Part shown: piece by piece, positions 28,843 through 37,945 of the stretch
Layout of the letters: each line of letters opens with the position of its first letter
Numbering within the stretch: position 1 is the stretch's first letter
Source: an uncultured Campylobacter sp.
Lineage (GTDB): Bacteria > Campylobacterota > Campylobacteria > Campylobacterales > Campylobacteraceae
Direction of reading: 5' to 3'
Length of the DNA stretch: 64,000 nt
NCBI RefSeq assembly: GCF_938015785.1
Contig: NZ_CALLWC010000032.1
Coordinates: 3,007-67,006 of the forward strand
Made by a program: the position numbers and the translations under genes
Notes under the pieces: generated by a model
Told to the model about the DNA's origin: nothing
What the model saw: only the letters and a program-made list of their open reading frames with translations
Databases searched by the model: none

Positions 28843-29786
28843 CTGCGGATATTTTTGATGATGGTATGAGCGTGATTTATCGCCACCACGATCGATCCAC
28901 CACTTCTGCTAATGAGATCTCCGCCGACGTAAAGCCCACTAGTGGCGGTTTGAAGATTTTCATCCACGATCGGCACGTCGTTTTCATCGTAAGCGATGCC
29001 GCATTTTTTAAGAAAATCGATCGGGCTCGTGCCGCCGATCGCGTATATCACGCGGTCAAATACGAGCTCGGCGCCATTATCAAATTTTACCAGCACCTTG
29101 CCGTTTTCATTCTCAAGAGCCTCTATATCGATACCTAAGCGCAAGATGATGTTGCCGTATTTGGTCTCGCGCATTACGTCGCTTTCGTTCGTCTCGTTTA
29201 GGCGGGTAAATTTAGGCTTGCGATAGCAAAGCGTCACAACATTGGTTTTACACAGCGCTATAGCGTATTCCGCAGCTGAGTTACCACCTCCGACGACTAA
29301 AATTTTTTCATTAATCGTGCATTTATCAAGATTGAAATTTACCCGTTGCGTGATCGAAGGCGGAATTTTATAAGCGGGCTTATTAGGCTTGCCCATCCTG
29401 CCAATTGCGACGATGACGTTGCGCGCGCGGTATTCAGCCGAGCTAGTCGTGATATAAAACTCATCTGCGTGCTTTTCGATCTTTTCGACTTCACTTTTGA
29501 AATTCGTATCGATTTCGTCGCTATCTAAGAGCTCGTCGAAATAATTTAGCACGCTTTCTTTTGTGCCGGTTTCAAACGAAATAGAGCCGCGCGTCTCGCT
29601 GTCAAAGCCCTTATATTCTTTATCGACGCGCTTTTTATCTTTGTAAAACTGCCTAATCGTTTGAGAGTGGTTGTCGCCTTTTTCAAGCAGAAGCACATGC
29701 GCAAGCCCGTTTCTTTTAGCTTCTACTACGGAAGCGATGCCGCAAGGACCGCCGCCGATCACCGCCAAGTCGTAAACGTCTATCAT
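28839..29786 (-). CDS. FAD/NAD(P)-dependent oxidoreductase, thioredoxin-reductase fold
   Basis: A 315-residue flavoprotein with two dinucleotide-binding motifs: FAD site AVIGGGPCGIASVVEAKRNG (about 8-27) and NAD(P) site ILVVGGGNSAAEYAIAL (about 161-177). YAIGGTSP and the C-terminal GLYVGGDLISRSGGSIVVAI are typical of the FAD-linked reductases. The redox-active CxxC of true thioredoxin reductases is absent, so it belongs to the YpdA-like or ferredoxin-reductase-like relatives. It begins the five-gene minus-strand block and overlaps the methyltransferase by 4 bases. Confidence 0.85.
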   Translation of the reverse strand: MIDVYDLAVIGGGPCGIASVVEAKRNGLAHVLLLEKGDNHSQTIRQFYKDKKRVDKEYKGFDSETRGSISFETGTKESVLNYFDELLDSDEIDTNFKSEVEKIEKHADEFYITTSSAEYRARNVIVAIGRMGKPNKPAYKIPPSITQRVNFNLDKCTINEKILVVGGGNSAAEYAIALCKTNVVTLCYRKPKFTRLNETNESDVMRETKYGNIILRLGIDIEALENENGKVLVKFDNGAELVFDRVIYAIGGTSPIDFLKKCGIAYDENDVPIVDENLQTATSGLYVGGDLISRSGGSIVVAINHAHTIIKNIRR

Positions 29787-30130
29787 AAATTTCCTTTAAT
29801 CTTTTAAATTTCATACAAAATTATAGTAAAAATTCCATTAAAATCAGTGGAATTTCCTAGCAATTTCGCAGCTTAAATTTAAAATTTTAACACTTTAAGA
29901 TGCTTGCTTGGCTAAATTTGAAAAGACATAATTTTCTCCATTTAAATTTTAAATTTCACGGCGCTAATCCGTTTGTAAAAACTAGCGCGGCAGAAGCGGC
30001 AGCAAGAGCAGTAAATTTTAAAATTTTACTTCGCCAAGATGGAATTTTGCGAGCTAAGATAAAGCGGCAAGAGCGGTGAATTTTTAAAATTTCACCGCCC
30101 AGGCAGAAGTTTTTAATAGAAGCTTTAAGG
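29787..30130. other. Gene-free RAATTY-rich stretch downstream of tonB
   Basis: About 340 bases dominated by AAATTT, GAATTT and AAAATTTT words. No RNA gene or family-supported frame was seen, and no clear terminator for tonB. Confidence 0.5.
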
Positions 30131-30979
30131 CTAGTTAAAATTTAGCGTATACTTTATGCTAAAGTTAAATTCCATATCTTTCTCGACCTTTGGAAAGCTA
30201 CCTTTTGTACGCTCGACCGCGCTTAACGCGCCCTCATCAAGCGAATCGACTTTCGAGGAAGACGTAACGCGAAGACCTTTAACATCTCCGCTTGCCGTAT
30301 ATGTAAAGTGCACGCCTACGACGCCGATTTTACGCATACGTTGCGCATTTTTAGGGTAGTGCGACTGCGCGTAGCGCGAAATGATGGCGAAAATTTTCTT
30401 GCCGACATCGCTATTGCTAGGATCGCCGCGGCTTGTTATAGCGTCGCTACCGCCGCCTGCACTACTGGAGCCGCCGCCCCCGCCGCTACCCAGCGAAATA
30501 GGCTTTGTGGGGTCAAATTTTGCCGTTAAATTCCTATCGCTGCTTTGAACTTTATGCTCTTTTTTCGGCTTAGGTTTTTCGACCGGCTTTGGCTTAGGCT
30601 TTTCGACCGGTTTTGGTTTTTCGACTACAGGCTCTGGTATAGGCTCCGGTTCAGGAATCGGCTCTGGCTCCGGTATTGGCTCCGGCTCCGGTATTGGCTC
30701 CGGCTCAGGCGGAGTTGGTTCCGGTTCGGGCTCGGGCTCCGGCGGAATGGGCTCGGGCTCAGGATCTGGTTCGGACTGATCGGAAGGAGGCGGGATATTG
30801 GGCTCATCCGATATATCGCCCTGCTTGGCCTCATCCATTATGCTATCGATGGAAAAGGCTATCATATCGGGCATGCTAGGCGGCTTCGGTGCCGACGATA
30901 AAAGAACAAAAACACCTACAGCGATGATGCAATGCAGCACCAAAGATACAATGAAGCCTATTGCGCTATCTTTATTCAT
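30131..30979 (-). CDS. tonB: TonB energy transducer
   Basis: A 282-residue protein with an N-terminal membrane anchor (about 8-28), a long Pro/Glu span (about 66-118) with the tandem unit IPEPEP, a Lys-Pro segment (VEKPKPK), a Gly/Ser linker and a C-terminal TonB domain (about 190-282). It transmits proton-motive energy from ExbBD to outer-membrane receptors. The start overlaps the exbD stop by 4 bases. The receptor gene is divergent on the other side of exbB. Confidence 0.93.
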   Translation of the reverse strand: MNKDSAIGFIVSLVLHCIIAVGVFVLLSSAPKPPSMPDMIAFSIDSIMDEAKQGDISDEPNIPPPSDQSEPDPEPEPIPPEPEPEPEPTPPEPEPIPEPEPIPEPEPIPEPEPIPEPVVEKPKPVEKPKPKPVEKPKPKKEHKVQSSDRNLTAKFDPTKPISLGSGGGGGSSSAGGGSDAITSRGDPSNSDVGKKIFAIISRYAQSHYPKNAQRMRKIGVVGVHFTYTASGDVKGLRVTSSSKVDSLDEGALSAVERTKGSFPKVEKDMEFNFSIKYTLNFN

Positions 30980-31359
30980 TGCTCTTTTTCGGTCACGATC
31001 GCAAATTTTTCATGGCCCGCCTTTTTTAGGACATCCATGATAGAAATGAAAGAGGAAAATTTCGAGTCTTTATCGTTTTTCAACACGACAAGATCGTTTT
31101 TATCGAGCGCGGCAATTTTTTCCTCAAGCTCATCCTCGCTTATTGCGACATCGTCTAGATAAATTTTAGATTCGCTATCCACTTTGATGGTAACTTTTTT
31201 ATCCTCTTGCGGATTTTGCGAGCTTGAAGAAGATGGAAGATTTACCTTGATATGACCCTGCGCAATGAAAGTAGAGACACTAAGCACAATCGCTAACAGC
31301 ACCAGCATAATGTCGATGAACGGGACAATATTTAGCCCGTCTCGTCTAGGAATGCTCAT
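30976..31359 (-). CDS. exbD: ExbD, proton channel subunit for TonB
   Basis: A 127-residue protein with the family opening RRDGLNIVPFIDIMLVLLAI, which contains the conserved membrane Asp required for proton use. A periplasmic domain with GHIKVNLPSS and IYLDDVAISEDEL follows. It sits directly after exbB with no gap and overlaps tonB. Confidence 0.93.
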   Translation of the reverse strand: MSIPRRDGLNIVPFIDIMLVLLAIVLSVSTFIAQGHIKVNLPSSSSSQNPQEDKKVTIKVDSESKIYLDDVAISEDELEEKIAALDKNDLVVLKNDKDSKFSSFISIMDVLKKAGHEKFAIVTEKEQ

Positions 31360-31788
31360 TTATTTAACCTCATCGTAGCGGTTTAGAAGCACATCGACCT
31401 TGCGGACGAAACCGTTGTAGATGATGAGCGTAGGCACGGCGACGACTAGACCGGTAGCGGTAGCTTTAAGCGCGAGCGAAAGACCTTGCATGATAGCCTT
31501 GGTATCGATACCGCTTGCAGTACTCATATCAAAAAATGTGATCATAATGCCAATAACTGTGCCTAAAAGACCGATGTACGGAGCATTTGAATAAACGATA
31601 TAAAGCGTCGTCAAATTTTTTGTCAGAGCCTCTTCATATAGCGCCTTGCTTTTGTAATCGCTCGCCTTAACCTTCGAATAAAAAAGCAGCCTTTCGATAG
31701 TAAACCACACGACCAAAAAGCTCATAAATCCGAGGATTGCAAAGATAATGTAATCCACGTAATGCGCCAAAAATTCCATAATGCCCAT
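31360..31788 (-). CDS. exbB: ExbB, proton channel subunit for TonB
   Basis: A 142-residue membrane protein, the short epsilonproteobacterial form. Three hydrophobic spans are visible, and YIGLLGTVIGIMITF and LSLALKATATGLVVAVPTLI are the conserved MotA/TolQ/ExbB channel helices. With ExbD it forms the motor that energises TonB. It is first in exbB-exbD-tonB, with a good GGAGAG site. Confidence 0.93.
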   Translation of the reverse strand: MGIMEFLAHYVDYIIFAILGFMSFLVVWFTIERLLFYSKVKASDYKSKALYEEALTKNLTTLYIVYSNAPYIGLLGTVIGIMITFFDMSTASGIDTKAIMQGLSLALKATATGLVVAVPTLIIYNGFVRKVDVLLNRYDEVK

Positions 31789-31930
31789 AAGCTCTCCTTA
31801 AAAATTTTAAAAATTTTTATAAATTCAGCAAAGTGCCTTGCCAAAAAAGTGAGCGATTTTATCAAAAGTAGATTTAATTTTTACTAAAATTTTGATGATC
31901 GATATTTAAATTATATTTTATCATTTAGCT

Positions 31931-31951
31931 TTATTTAATGATAATAAAGCA
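31931..31951. promoter_or_regulatory. Fur-box-like site between exbB and the receptor gene
   Basis: The core AATGATAATAAAG matches much of the GATAATGATAATCATTATC consensus. Position in the divergent promoter region fits iron control of both transcripts. Confidence 0.5.
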
Positions 31952-32037
31952 TTCGGTGATAGAATTTTAATGATTTTAAAATGTCTTGATAATTAATATA
32001 AAATAAAGGATTAATTTTATATTATTCGCCATTTTTT

Positions 32038-32056
32038 AATCTCATTATCATTTAGG
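32038..32056. promoter_or_regulatory. Second Fur-box-like site, next to the receptor ribosome site
   Basis: AATCTCATTATCATTTAG resembles the right half of a Fur box and lies directly upstream of the AGGAG ribosome site of the receptor gene, where binding would block transcription. Confidence 0.5.
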
Positions 32057-32064
32057 AGTTTAGT

Positions 32065-34134
32065 ATGAAAAAATTTCATCTGGCTTTGTCCTTGTGCGCA
32101 GTTCTTTGCTTAAGCGCACAAGCAGACGAGAAATCAAGCGCTACGGACGTATCCAAAAGCAAAGATTCAAATAGGCAAAGCCTGGGCGTAATCGAAGTTA
32201 CTAGCGATTCTAGCACGCCTAGCACTGTGGATGATATCAAAATCAATACTCGCAACGCTACGCTCATCAAAGATGTATTTCGCGACATCCCAGGCGTTTA
32301 TGTGGGCGGCACCAACGGCATGAATCAAAAAATTTATATGCGCGGCGTGAGCGATCGCGGTCTAAATATCACGATTGACGGCGCGAAGCAAAACGGCAAT
32401 ACCTTTCATCACAACGCCGATTTACTAATCGATCCTGATCTTATCAAAGCCGTAGAGGTCGATGTAGGCGCGCGCTCAGTCGTGAACGGCTCGGGCGCTT
32501 TGGGCGGCTCAGTTGCCTTCAGGACGGTAGACGCTTCTGACATGCTTGAGGACGGTCAGGATATCGGCGCCAAGCTCAAAGTGGGCTATACGAGCAATAA
32601 CGAAGGCTATTCGCAAAGTGCGATGCTCTACGGCAGAGCGTTTGATAGCCTAGATATGCTTGCCGCATTCAAGCACTACGGATACGGCTTCGGCGAATCG
32701 GGCAACGGCAAGCCTACGGGCGGCGACGGCAACGATATAAATTATTTATTAAAAGCGGGCTATAGCTTTTTGGATTTTCATAAAATTTCGCTCTCTACCG
32801 AGCATATGCAGTATAAAGGTCTCTATCCGCTGCGGGCGGAATTCGGCTCATGGCTAAACGGGCAGCTGGATAACCGCAAATACGAGCGCGATACACACAC
32901 GATCAAATACACGTATAATCCAAGCGACCTGCTAGAGCTCGACATCACGGGATATTACACCAAGCATCAACGCATCGGATCGACTTCGACGAACGTAAAA
33001 TGGGGCGTCGAGACCAAAGGCGGCAAAATCGGCGCTAAGAGTAAATTTGAAACGGGCGATCTGGCTCATACGTTGCGTTACGGCTTTGATTACTACCGCT
33101 CCGAAAACTACGTTAAGCCCGGCAATCTACGCCCCGAGAAGGTCGATAATTATAGCTTTTATATCGAGGATGCTATGCGCTACGGCGGGCTTACGGTAAC
33201 TCCGGGTATCCGCTACGAAAGGCACGAGCTAAAGACTTACAACGGTAGAGGCGCTAATATCTCTAGCTACAAATATAAATTTAACGAAGTAAGCCCCGCC
33301 TTGGCGCTTGATTACGAGATCGGCGCGGGATTTGGAGCGTTTGCAAGCTATGCGCGAGTATTTAGAGGACCTGACGTAATGGAGAGCATGATGGCTGCGG
33401 GTACTAGCCGCGGCAGACCACTAAGCTGGATGGCCAATGAAAATTTAAAGGCCACTACGGGCAACGCCTACGAAATAGGCGGTCGCTACAAAAGCGAGCT
33501 AGGAGAGAATTCCTCGGTAAGCCTAACCGCAAAATATTTCAGGACGGAATATAAAAATCTCATCGTAGATAACAATGCGGCGGGCGGAATCGTCGGCTGC
33601 CCGGGAGGCGCACAGGGCGCCTTATGCAGGGCTAATGCAGGCGGTGCGGACATTGACGGCGTCGAGCTTTTCGCAAGATTAATATTAGATGATTTGAGCC
33701 TTGCTGCGGGTTACACCCACCAGCACGTAGAATATAAAGACCGCGTGCGCAGCGGCTCGGGCTATCTAAGCTCAAACATCATCGGCTACCGCGACTATGG
33801 CGATAAATACACCTTCAATGCCGAGTACGCAATCTCTGCGGCGGATCTACTGCTGGGCTATAACTTGCTCTTTTTCGACTCCAAAAACGTAGCCTCCGCA
33901 GCTAGCGACGAAAAAACAAAAGTGCCTAGCTACGCGGTTCACGATCTATACGTCACCTACGCTCCGGATGGCGGACGATTTAAAGGGCTTGAGATCAACG
34001 CGGGCGTTTACAATCTCTTTGATAAAGCCTACGCATCGCACTCGCAGCGCAGCGCCGATTTCACCGGTGATTCAAACGCTATCGACTGGGAGCCGGGACG
34101 AAATTTCAAGCTAAGCGTGGCGTATAAATTTTAA
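32065..34134 (+). CDS. TonB-dependent outer-membrane receptor, probably for heme
   Basis: A 689-residue receptor. Residues 1-20 form a signal peptide ending in AQA. A TonB-box-like LGVIEVTS (about 41-48) precedes the plug domain, with DIPGVYVGGTNGMNQKIYMR and the diagnostic INITIDGAKQ-type segment (LNITIDGAKQNGNTFHHN). The rest is a 22-strand-type beta barrel ending NFKLSVAYKF, with C-terminal Phe as usual for porin-like proteins. The plug resembles hemoglobin/heme receptors such as Campylobacter ChuA. Heme as ligand is inferred; a siderophore is possible. It is divergent from exbBD-tonB with Fur-like sites. Confidence 0.88.
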   Translation: MKKFHLALSLCAVLCLSAQADEKSSATDVSKSKDSNRQSLGVIEVTSDSSTPSTVDDIKINTRNATLIKDVFRDIPGVYVGGTNGMNQKIYMRGVSDRGLNITIDGAKQNGNTFHHNADLLIDPDLIKAVEVDVGARSVVNGSGALGGSVAFRTVDASDMLEDGQDIGAKLKVGYTSNNEGYSQSAMLYGRAFDSLDMLAAFKHYGYGFGESGNGKPTGGDGNDINYLLKAGYSFLDFHKISLSTEHMQYKGLYPLRAEFGSWLNGQLDNRKYERDTHTIKYTYNPSDLLELDITGYYTKHQRIGSTSTNVKWGVETKGGKIGAKSKFETGDLAHTLRYGFDYYRSENYVKPGNLRPEKVDNYSFYIEDAMRYGGLTVTPGIRYERHELKTYNGRGANISSYKYKFNEVSPALALDYEIGAGFGAFASYARVFRGPDVMESMMAAGTSRGRPLSWMANENLKATTGNAYEIGGRYKSELGENSSVSLTAKYFRTEYKNLIVDNNAAGGIVGCPGGAQGALCRANAGGADIDGVELFARLILDDLSLAAGYTHQHVEYKDRVRSGSGYLSSNIIGYRDYGDKYTFNAEYAISAADLLLGYNLLFFDSKNVASAASDEKTKVPSYAVHDLYVTYAPDGGRFKGLEINAGVYNLFDKAYASHSQRSADFTGDSNAIDWEPGRNFKLSVAYKF

Positions 34135-34194
34135 AGCTTACGCGAGATGGCGGTATGAAATTTTGCACGCTAAAGCAGCTAAATTTTAAAAATT

Positions 34195-34255
34195 CAAAGC
34201 CCTTGGAATTTCAAAATTCCTAGGGCTTTGTAAATTTGAAATTCCAAGGGCTTTG
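34195..34255. repeat. Three-arm inverted repeat after the receptor gene
   Basis: Arm 34195-34213 (CAAAGCCCTTGGAATTTCA) is a perfect 19-base inverted copy of 34237-34255. A third arm at 34213-34230 also pairs with the first with one mismatch, so two hairpins compete. It may serve as transcription terminator for the receptor gene, although no long T run follows. Confidence 0.6.
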
Positions 34256-34496
34256 AATTTCAAGCTTTTAAATTCTACTAACAGAAATTTTCTCATAAAA
34301 TTTTTGCGAATAGCAAAATTCTCATTCAAAATGGAATTCTAGCGTGCAGCGGAATTCCAAAAATTCAAAGCGATATCCGCAGCGCTTCACATCCAAAGTT
34401 CCTTTAGAATTTATAAGATTCCTCCCGCTTCAAGCGCCGTCCGTTTACTCTTCATCGTTAAAATTCCGTTTTAAATTCTACTTAAAAGGAGAGCCT

Positions 34497-35891
34497 TTGT
34501 TAAATTCTACTAAAAACGCCATTCGTGGCGCGTTTTGGACGAAGCCGTTTATAGTTTTAGTGCTGCTTTTGCTGCTGTTAATCCCACTAAGCTTTATCGA
34601 TAATCTTACCTACTCGCGCTCCGAAACCAAGCAGCTCGCGCAGGATTCGATCCTCACGCCGGTGGGTGGAGAGCTGCAAATCCAGGGCCTTGCGATCGTA
34701 GTGCCTTACGCAGAGATAATCGAAGCGATAGACAAAAGCAACAACGAGCTCATAAAAAGGCGCGTAGAGAAAAATTTCATCATCGTGCCTAAAAACTACT
34801 CCCTCGCGGCAGAGATCGACCCCACCTATTTAAAGCGCGGAATTTTTCGCGTTCCAATATATAACGGCGACTTCGCGCTTAAGGCGGACTTTGAGGCGAT
34901 AAACTATACCGAGCTCGGCGTCGATCCTGCGCGGCTAAATTTCGACGAAGCCGTGCTAGTGCTCGGCGTAGGCAATCAAAAATCCTTCACCGCCTCCCCC
35001 GCTTTAAGCTTAAACGGCAAGGAGCTTAAGCAATATCACGGTAACACCGAAGCTAAAATTTTTGATCGAAGCCTAATCTACAAGCTCCCCGCTTCCGCGC
35101 TGTCGTCTGATTTTAGCATCAGCGGCACGCTTAAAATCCAAGGCGGCGAGGCACTTCATCTAGCTCCGATCGCGCAAAATAGCCGTTTTGAAATTAGCTC
35201 TACTTGGGCATCGCCTAGCTTTGGCGGCGGCTTTATCGCCAAATCGCGCGAGGTAAGCGCTAGCGGTTTTAAAGCTTCGTGGGAAGTTACAGGCTTAGCC
35301 GCAGGCATTGCTCCTGCGTGGCTTGCAGATCAAGATGACCGCGTCGCTATGACGAACTGGCGCAGCAACGACGATAGAAATGACGCCGTAAGCATCGGCT
35401 TCATCGAGCCCGTGAACAACTACTCGCTGATTAAGCGCTGCACGGATTACGCGCTGCTGTTCTTAGCGGTGCCGTTTTTAGCGATCTTTTTGTGCGAGGT
35501 TTACACTCACGAGCGCATCCACCCGATCCAGTATCTACTCATCGGGCTTGAGGACGTCGTTTTCTACCTGCTGGTACTTTCGCTTTCCGAGCATATGGGA
35601 TTTGCGCTTAGCTATGCTGCTTCAGCGATCGCGGTAAGCGCGATAGTATTTTTCTACGCAAGCGCGATTTTCAAAGGCGCGCGCTGGGGCATTTTCATCA
35701 CTTGCGTTCAGCTCGTTTCATATGCGATCCTCTATGTCATCTTAAATTCCGAAGACTACGCCCTATTAATGGGAAGTCTGATGATATTCGCGGTGATCTC
35801 TTTGGTGATGTATTTTACGCGCAAGCTCGACTGGTACGACACGGCGATCCCAAGCGGCGAGAAAAAGCAGGAGCAAGAGCCTGAAATTTAG
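34497..35891 (+). CDS. creD: CreD-family inner membrane protein, TTG start
   Basis: I place the start at TTG 34497, five bases after AGGAG; the product is then 464 residues, the usual CreD length. The ATG at 34344 would add 51 residues encoded by RAATTY-type DNA. An N-terminal anchor (FIVLVLLLLLLIPLSF) leads into a periplasmic domain, then several C-terminal helices after the conserved FIEPVNNYSLIKRCTDYALL and HPIQYLLIGLEDVVFYLLVLSLSE-type blocks. CreD belongs to the CreBC envelope-stress regulon elsewhere; no creB or creC is in this window. A strong terminator follows. Confidence 0.88.
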   Translation: MLNSTKNAIRGAFWTKPFIVLVLLLLLLIPLSFIDNLTYSRSETKQLAQDSILTPVGGELQIQGLAIVVPYAEIIEAIDKSNNELIKRRVEKNFIIVPKNYSLAAEIDPTYLKRGIFRVPIYNGDFALKADFEAINYTELGVDPARLNFDEAVLVLGVGNQKSFTASPALSLNGKELKQYHGNTEAKIFDRSLIYKLPASALSSDFSISGTLKIQGGEALHLAPIAQNSRFEISSTWASPSFGGGFIAKSREVSASGFKASWEVTGLAAGIAPAWLADQDDRVAMTNWRSNDDRNDAVSIGFIEPVNNYSLIKRCTDYALLFLAVPFLAIFLCEVYTHERIHPIQYLLIGLEDVVFYLLVLSLSEHMGFALSYAASAIAVSAIVFFYASAIFKGARWGIFITCVQLVSYAILYVILNSEDYALLMGSLMIFAVISLVMYFTRKLDWYDTAIPSGEKKQEQEPEI

Positions 35892-35923
35892 CCTTTAAAT
35901 TTGCCGCTAAATTTAATCGCAAC

Positions 35924-35957
35924 GGCCTTTGGAGCTTTAAAATCCAAAGGCCTTTTT
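35924..35957 (+). terminator. Rho-independent terminator of creD
   Basis: A perfect 10-bp stem, GGCCTTTGGA at 35924-35933 with 35943-35952, a 9-base loop and a TTTTT run. It is placed 33 bases after the creD stop. Confidence 0.85.
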
Positions 35958-36152
35958 AAATTTGCTCGCTAAATTTCAACTGCCAAAATTTCATCTATCT
36001 GAAATTTTACCCGCCGCGGCAGACAAACTGCGACCGAGCCGAACGGCGCGCTTTAAATTTAGTCCCGCGAGAGTGAGCACGTCGCGACCAAATCTAGGGC
36101 GCGCCGCTTTAAATTTTAAAATTTCATCTATTCCATAGCGCCGATTTTTGAG

Positions 36153-36158
36153 TATAAT
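36153..36158 (+). promoter_or_regulatory. Probable -10 box for tsaD
   Basis: TATAAT within TTTTTGAGTATAATGAG, 26 bases before the GTG start, with a T-rich upstream context. Confidence 0.55.
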
Positions 36159-36183
36159 GAGCGAAAAATTTTAAGGATTTTGT

Positions 36184-37191
36184 GTGATACTTGCTATTGA
36201 GAGCAGCTGCGACGATAGCTCGGTCGCGGTGATGGATGAGCGCAGTTTCGAGCTAAAATTTTACGAAAAAATAAGCCAGGAGGCCGATCACTCCAAATAC
36301 GGCGGCGTCGTGCCCGAGCTTGCCGCGAGGCTGCATACGGAGGCGCTGCCGCGGATTTTACAGCGCGCAAAGCCCTATTTTAGCGAGCTTAGCGCCGTCG
36401 CAGCGACCAATACCCCGGGACTTAGCGTGAGCCTGATCGGCGGCGTAAATATGGCAAAAGCGCTCGCGCTCGCGCTAAATCTGCCGCTCATCGGCGTAAA
36501 TCATCTCATAGGCCACGTCTACTCGCTGTTTTTGGACGGCGAGGCGCGATTTCCGATGGGCGTTTTGCTCGTTAGCGGCGGGCATACGATGGTTTTGGAT
36601 ATCGATGCGGCGGGGGGTATCGAAATTTTAGCGACCACCGGCGACGATAGCTTCGGCGAGAGCTTCGATAAGGTCGCCAAAATGCTAGGCCTCGGCTACC
36701 CGGGCGGCGCACTCATCGAGGAGCTTGCAAAAGGCGGCGAGCCGAGGTTTGAGCTGCCCGTGCCGCTGAAGGGCGATAGGCGGTTGGAGTATAGCTTTTC
36801 GGGGCTTAAAAACGCCGTGCGCGTGCAGATAGAGAAGCTAAAAAAGGCGGGCGAGCTGGATGAGCGGGCGATGCGCGATCTGGCGCGCTGCTTTGAGGAC
36901 GCGGCGTGCGCGCACATACTGGATAAATTGCAGCGGATCTTTGAGCTGCGGCGCTTTGCGCGCTTCGGCGTCGTGGGCGGAGCGAGCGCAAACCTGCATC
37001 TGCGGGGGCTTTTGACGGATTTGTGCGAGCGGGCGGGCTGCGAGATGCTTTTTGCGCCGATGAAATTTTGCTCCGACAACGCCGCTATGATCGCGCGCGC
37101 GGCGATAGAAAAGCTGCGTAAAAAGGAATTTACGGCGCCCGCAGAGCTGCAGATCATCCCGCATCTAAATCTACGCTCGGCGTTTGAGTGA
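36184..37191 (+). CDS. tsaD: tRNA N6-threonylcarbamoyladenosine synthase subunit
   Basis: A 335-residue TsaD (formerly Gcp) with a GTG start after AAGGA. Diagnostic motifs are MILAIESSCDDSSVAVMDE (1-19), the metal-binding NHLIGHVYS (His pair, about 107-114), LLVSGGHTMVL and ATTGDDSFGESFDKVAKMLG. Near the C terminus GGASANLHLRGLL is typical. It transfers the threonylcarbamoyl group to A37 of tRNAs reading ANN codons, with TsaB and TsaE. It appears monocistronic. Confidence 0.97.
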   Translation: MILAIESSCDDSSVAVMDERSFELKFYEKISQEADHSKYGGVVPELAARLHTEALPRILQRAKPYFSELSAVAATNTPGLSVSLIGGVNMAKALALALNLPLIGVNHLIGHVYSLFLDGEARFPMGVLLVSGGHTMVLDIDAAGGIEILATTGDDSFGESFDKVAKMLGLGYPGGALIEELAKGGEPRFELPVPLKGDRRLEYSFSGLKNAVRVQIEKLKKAGELDERAMRDLARCFEDAACAHILDKLQRIFELRRFARFGVVGGASANLHLRGLLTDLCERAGCEMLFAPMKFCSDNAAMIARAAIEKLRKKEFTAPAELQIIPHLNLRSAFE

Positions 37192-37462
37192 AATTTTAAA
37201 ATTTACAGATAATCTGCGCCCGCTAGCGGATTCTTGCGCACTGGATGTTTGAGTAAAATTTTATCTCGCGCTCGCTCACGGTTGGGTTTTGGATAAAATT
37301 CACTTTGAATTTACACATCGCGTTTCGAGCCCACGCCACGTTTTGCTAACTCCTTTCGTGCTTGCACCGCCATCGGTACCGCTGCCGCTGCGCGCCCCCT
37401 TGTCGTTTATAATGTCTACTAAAATTTGATCGACTTTGTTAGTTTGTCGTTTTTATCCTTTC

Positions 37463-37945
37463 TTAATCGTGCAGAAAAGTTACGACTTCGTGTTCTTTTG
37501 GAACATATTCCCTATTTTCAATACCGCCGCTGCCATACTCAGACAAGGCTTCATTTAAAATTTCATAAAGCTCATCTATCGAAATATCTCCAATGTCAGA
37601 ATTTACGCTTTGAAATTTATATTTGACCTTAAATGGATTTTTCGTGAAATATTTACTCGTTGTCTCATCGTAAATTCGCCTTATGTCTAGCTCGATATTT
37701 GTATCTTTATAATGGAGCAACCAAATATCCTCGCCCGTATAGCCATCTCTTGGATCAGGTAATTGAGGGCTACCGATGAAGATAAGGTAAGTCTGTTTTT
37801 GTTTATCTACTACCCAATTTAACCATCTAATATCTTGATCGCTCAATAAAGGTTTTCTAAATTTTGTCCTAATTTTATTAACAGTGTCTATAACATTGTA
37901 TTTCTTCAAGTCCTCTTTCGAAATATATTCCGCTACAAACGCCAT
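37463..37945 (-). CDS. Protein of unknown function
   Basis: A 160-residue soluble, mildly acidic protein beginning MAFVAEYISKEDLKKYNVID. No membrane segment or signal peptide is visible, and no motif was recognised. The sequence is rich in Asp, Tyr and Ile, and its DNA is AT-richer than the neighbouring tsaD and queC, as in the accessory genes at 40-43 kb. GGAGG lies upstream of the ATG (read as AAGGAGGAGAAA). It might be accessory, for example an immunity-type protein, but nothing proves that. Confidence 0.65.
   Translation of the reverse strand: MAFVAEYISKEDLKKYNVIDTVNKIRTKFRKPLLSDQDIRWLNWVVDKQKQTYLIFIGSPQLPDPRDGYTGEDIWLLHYKDTNIELDIRRIYDETTSKYFTKNPFKVKYKFQSVNSDIGDISIDELYEILNEALSEYGSGGIENREYVPKEHEVVTFLHD

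Noticed and set aside
34344..34496. Longer ATG start for the CreD-like protein
   Set aside because: Upstream 51 codons are RAATTY-type DNA; the TTG at 34497 has AGGAG five bases away and gives the family's usual length.
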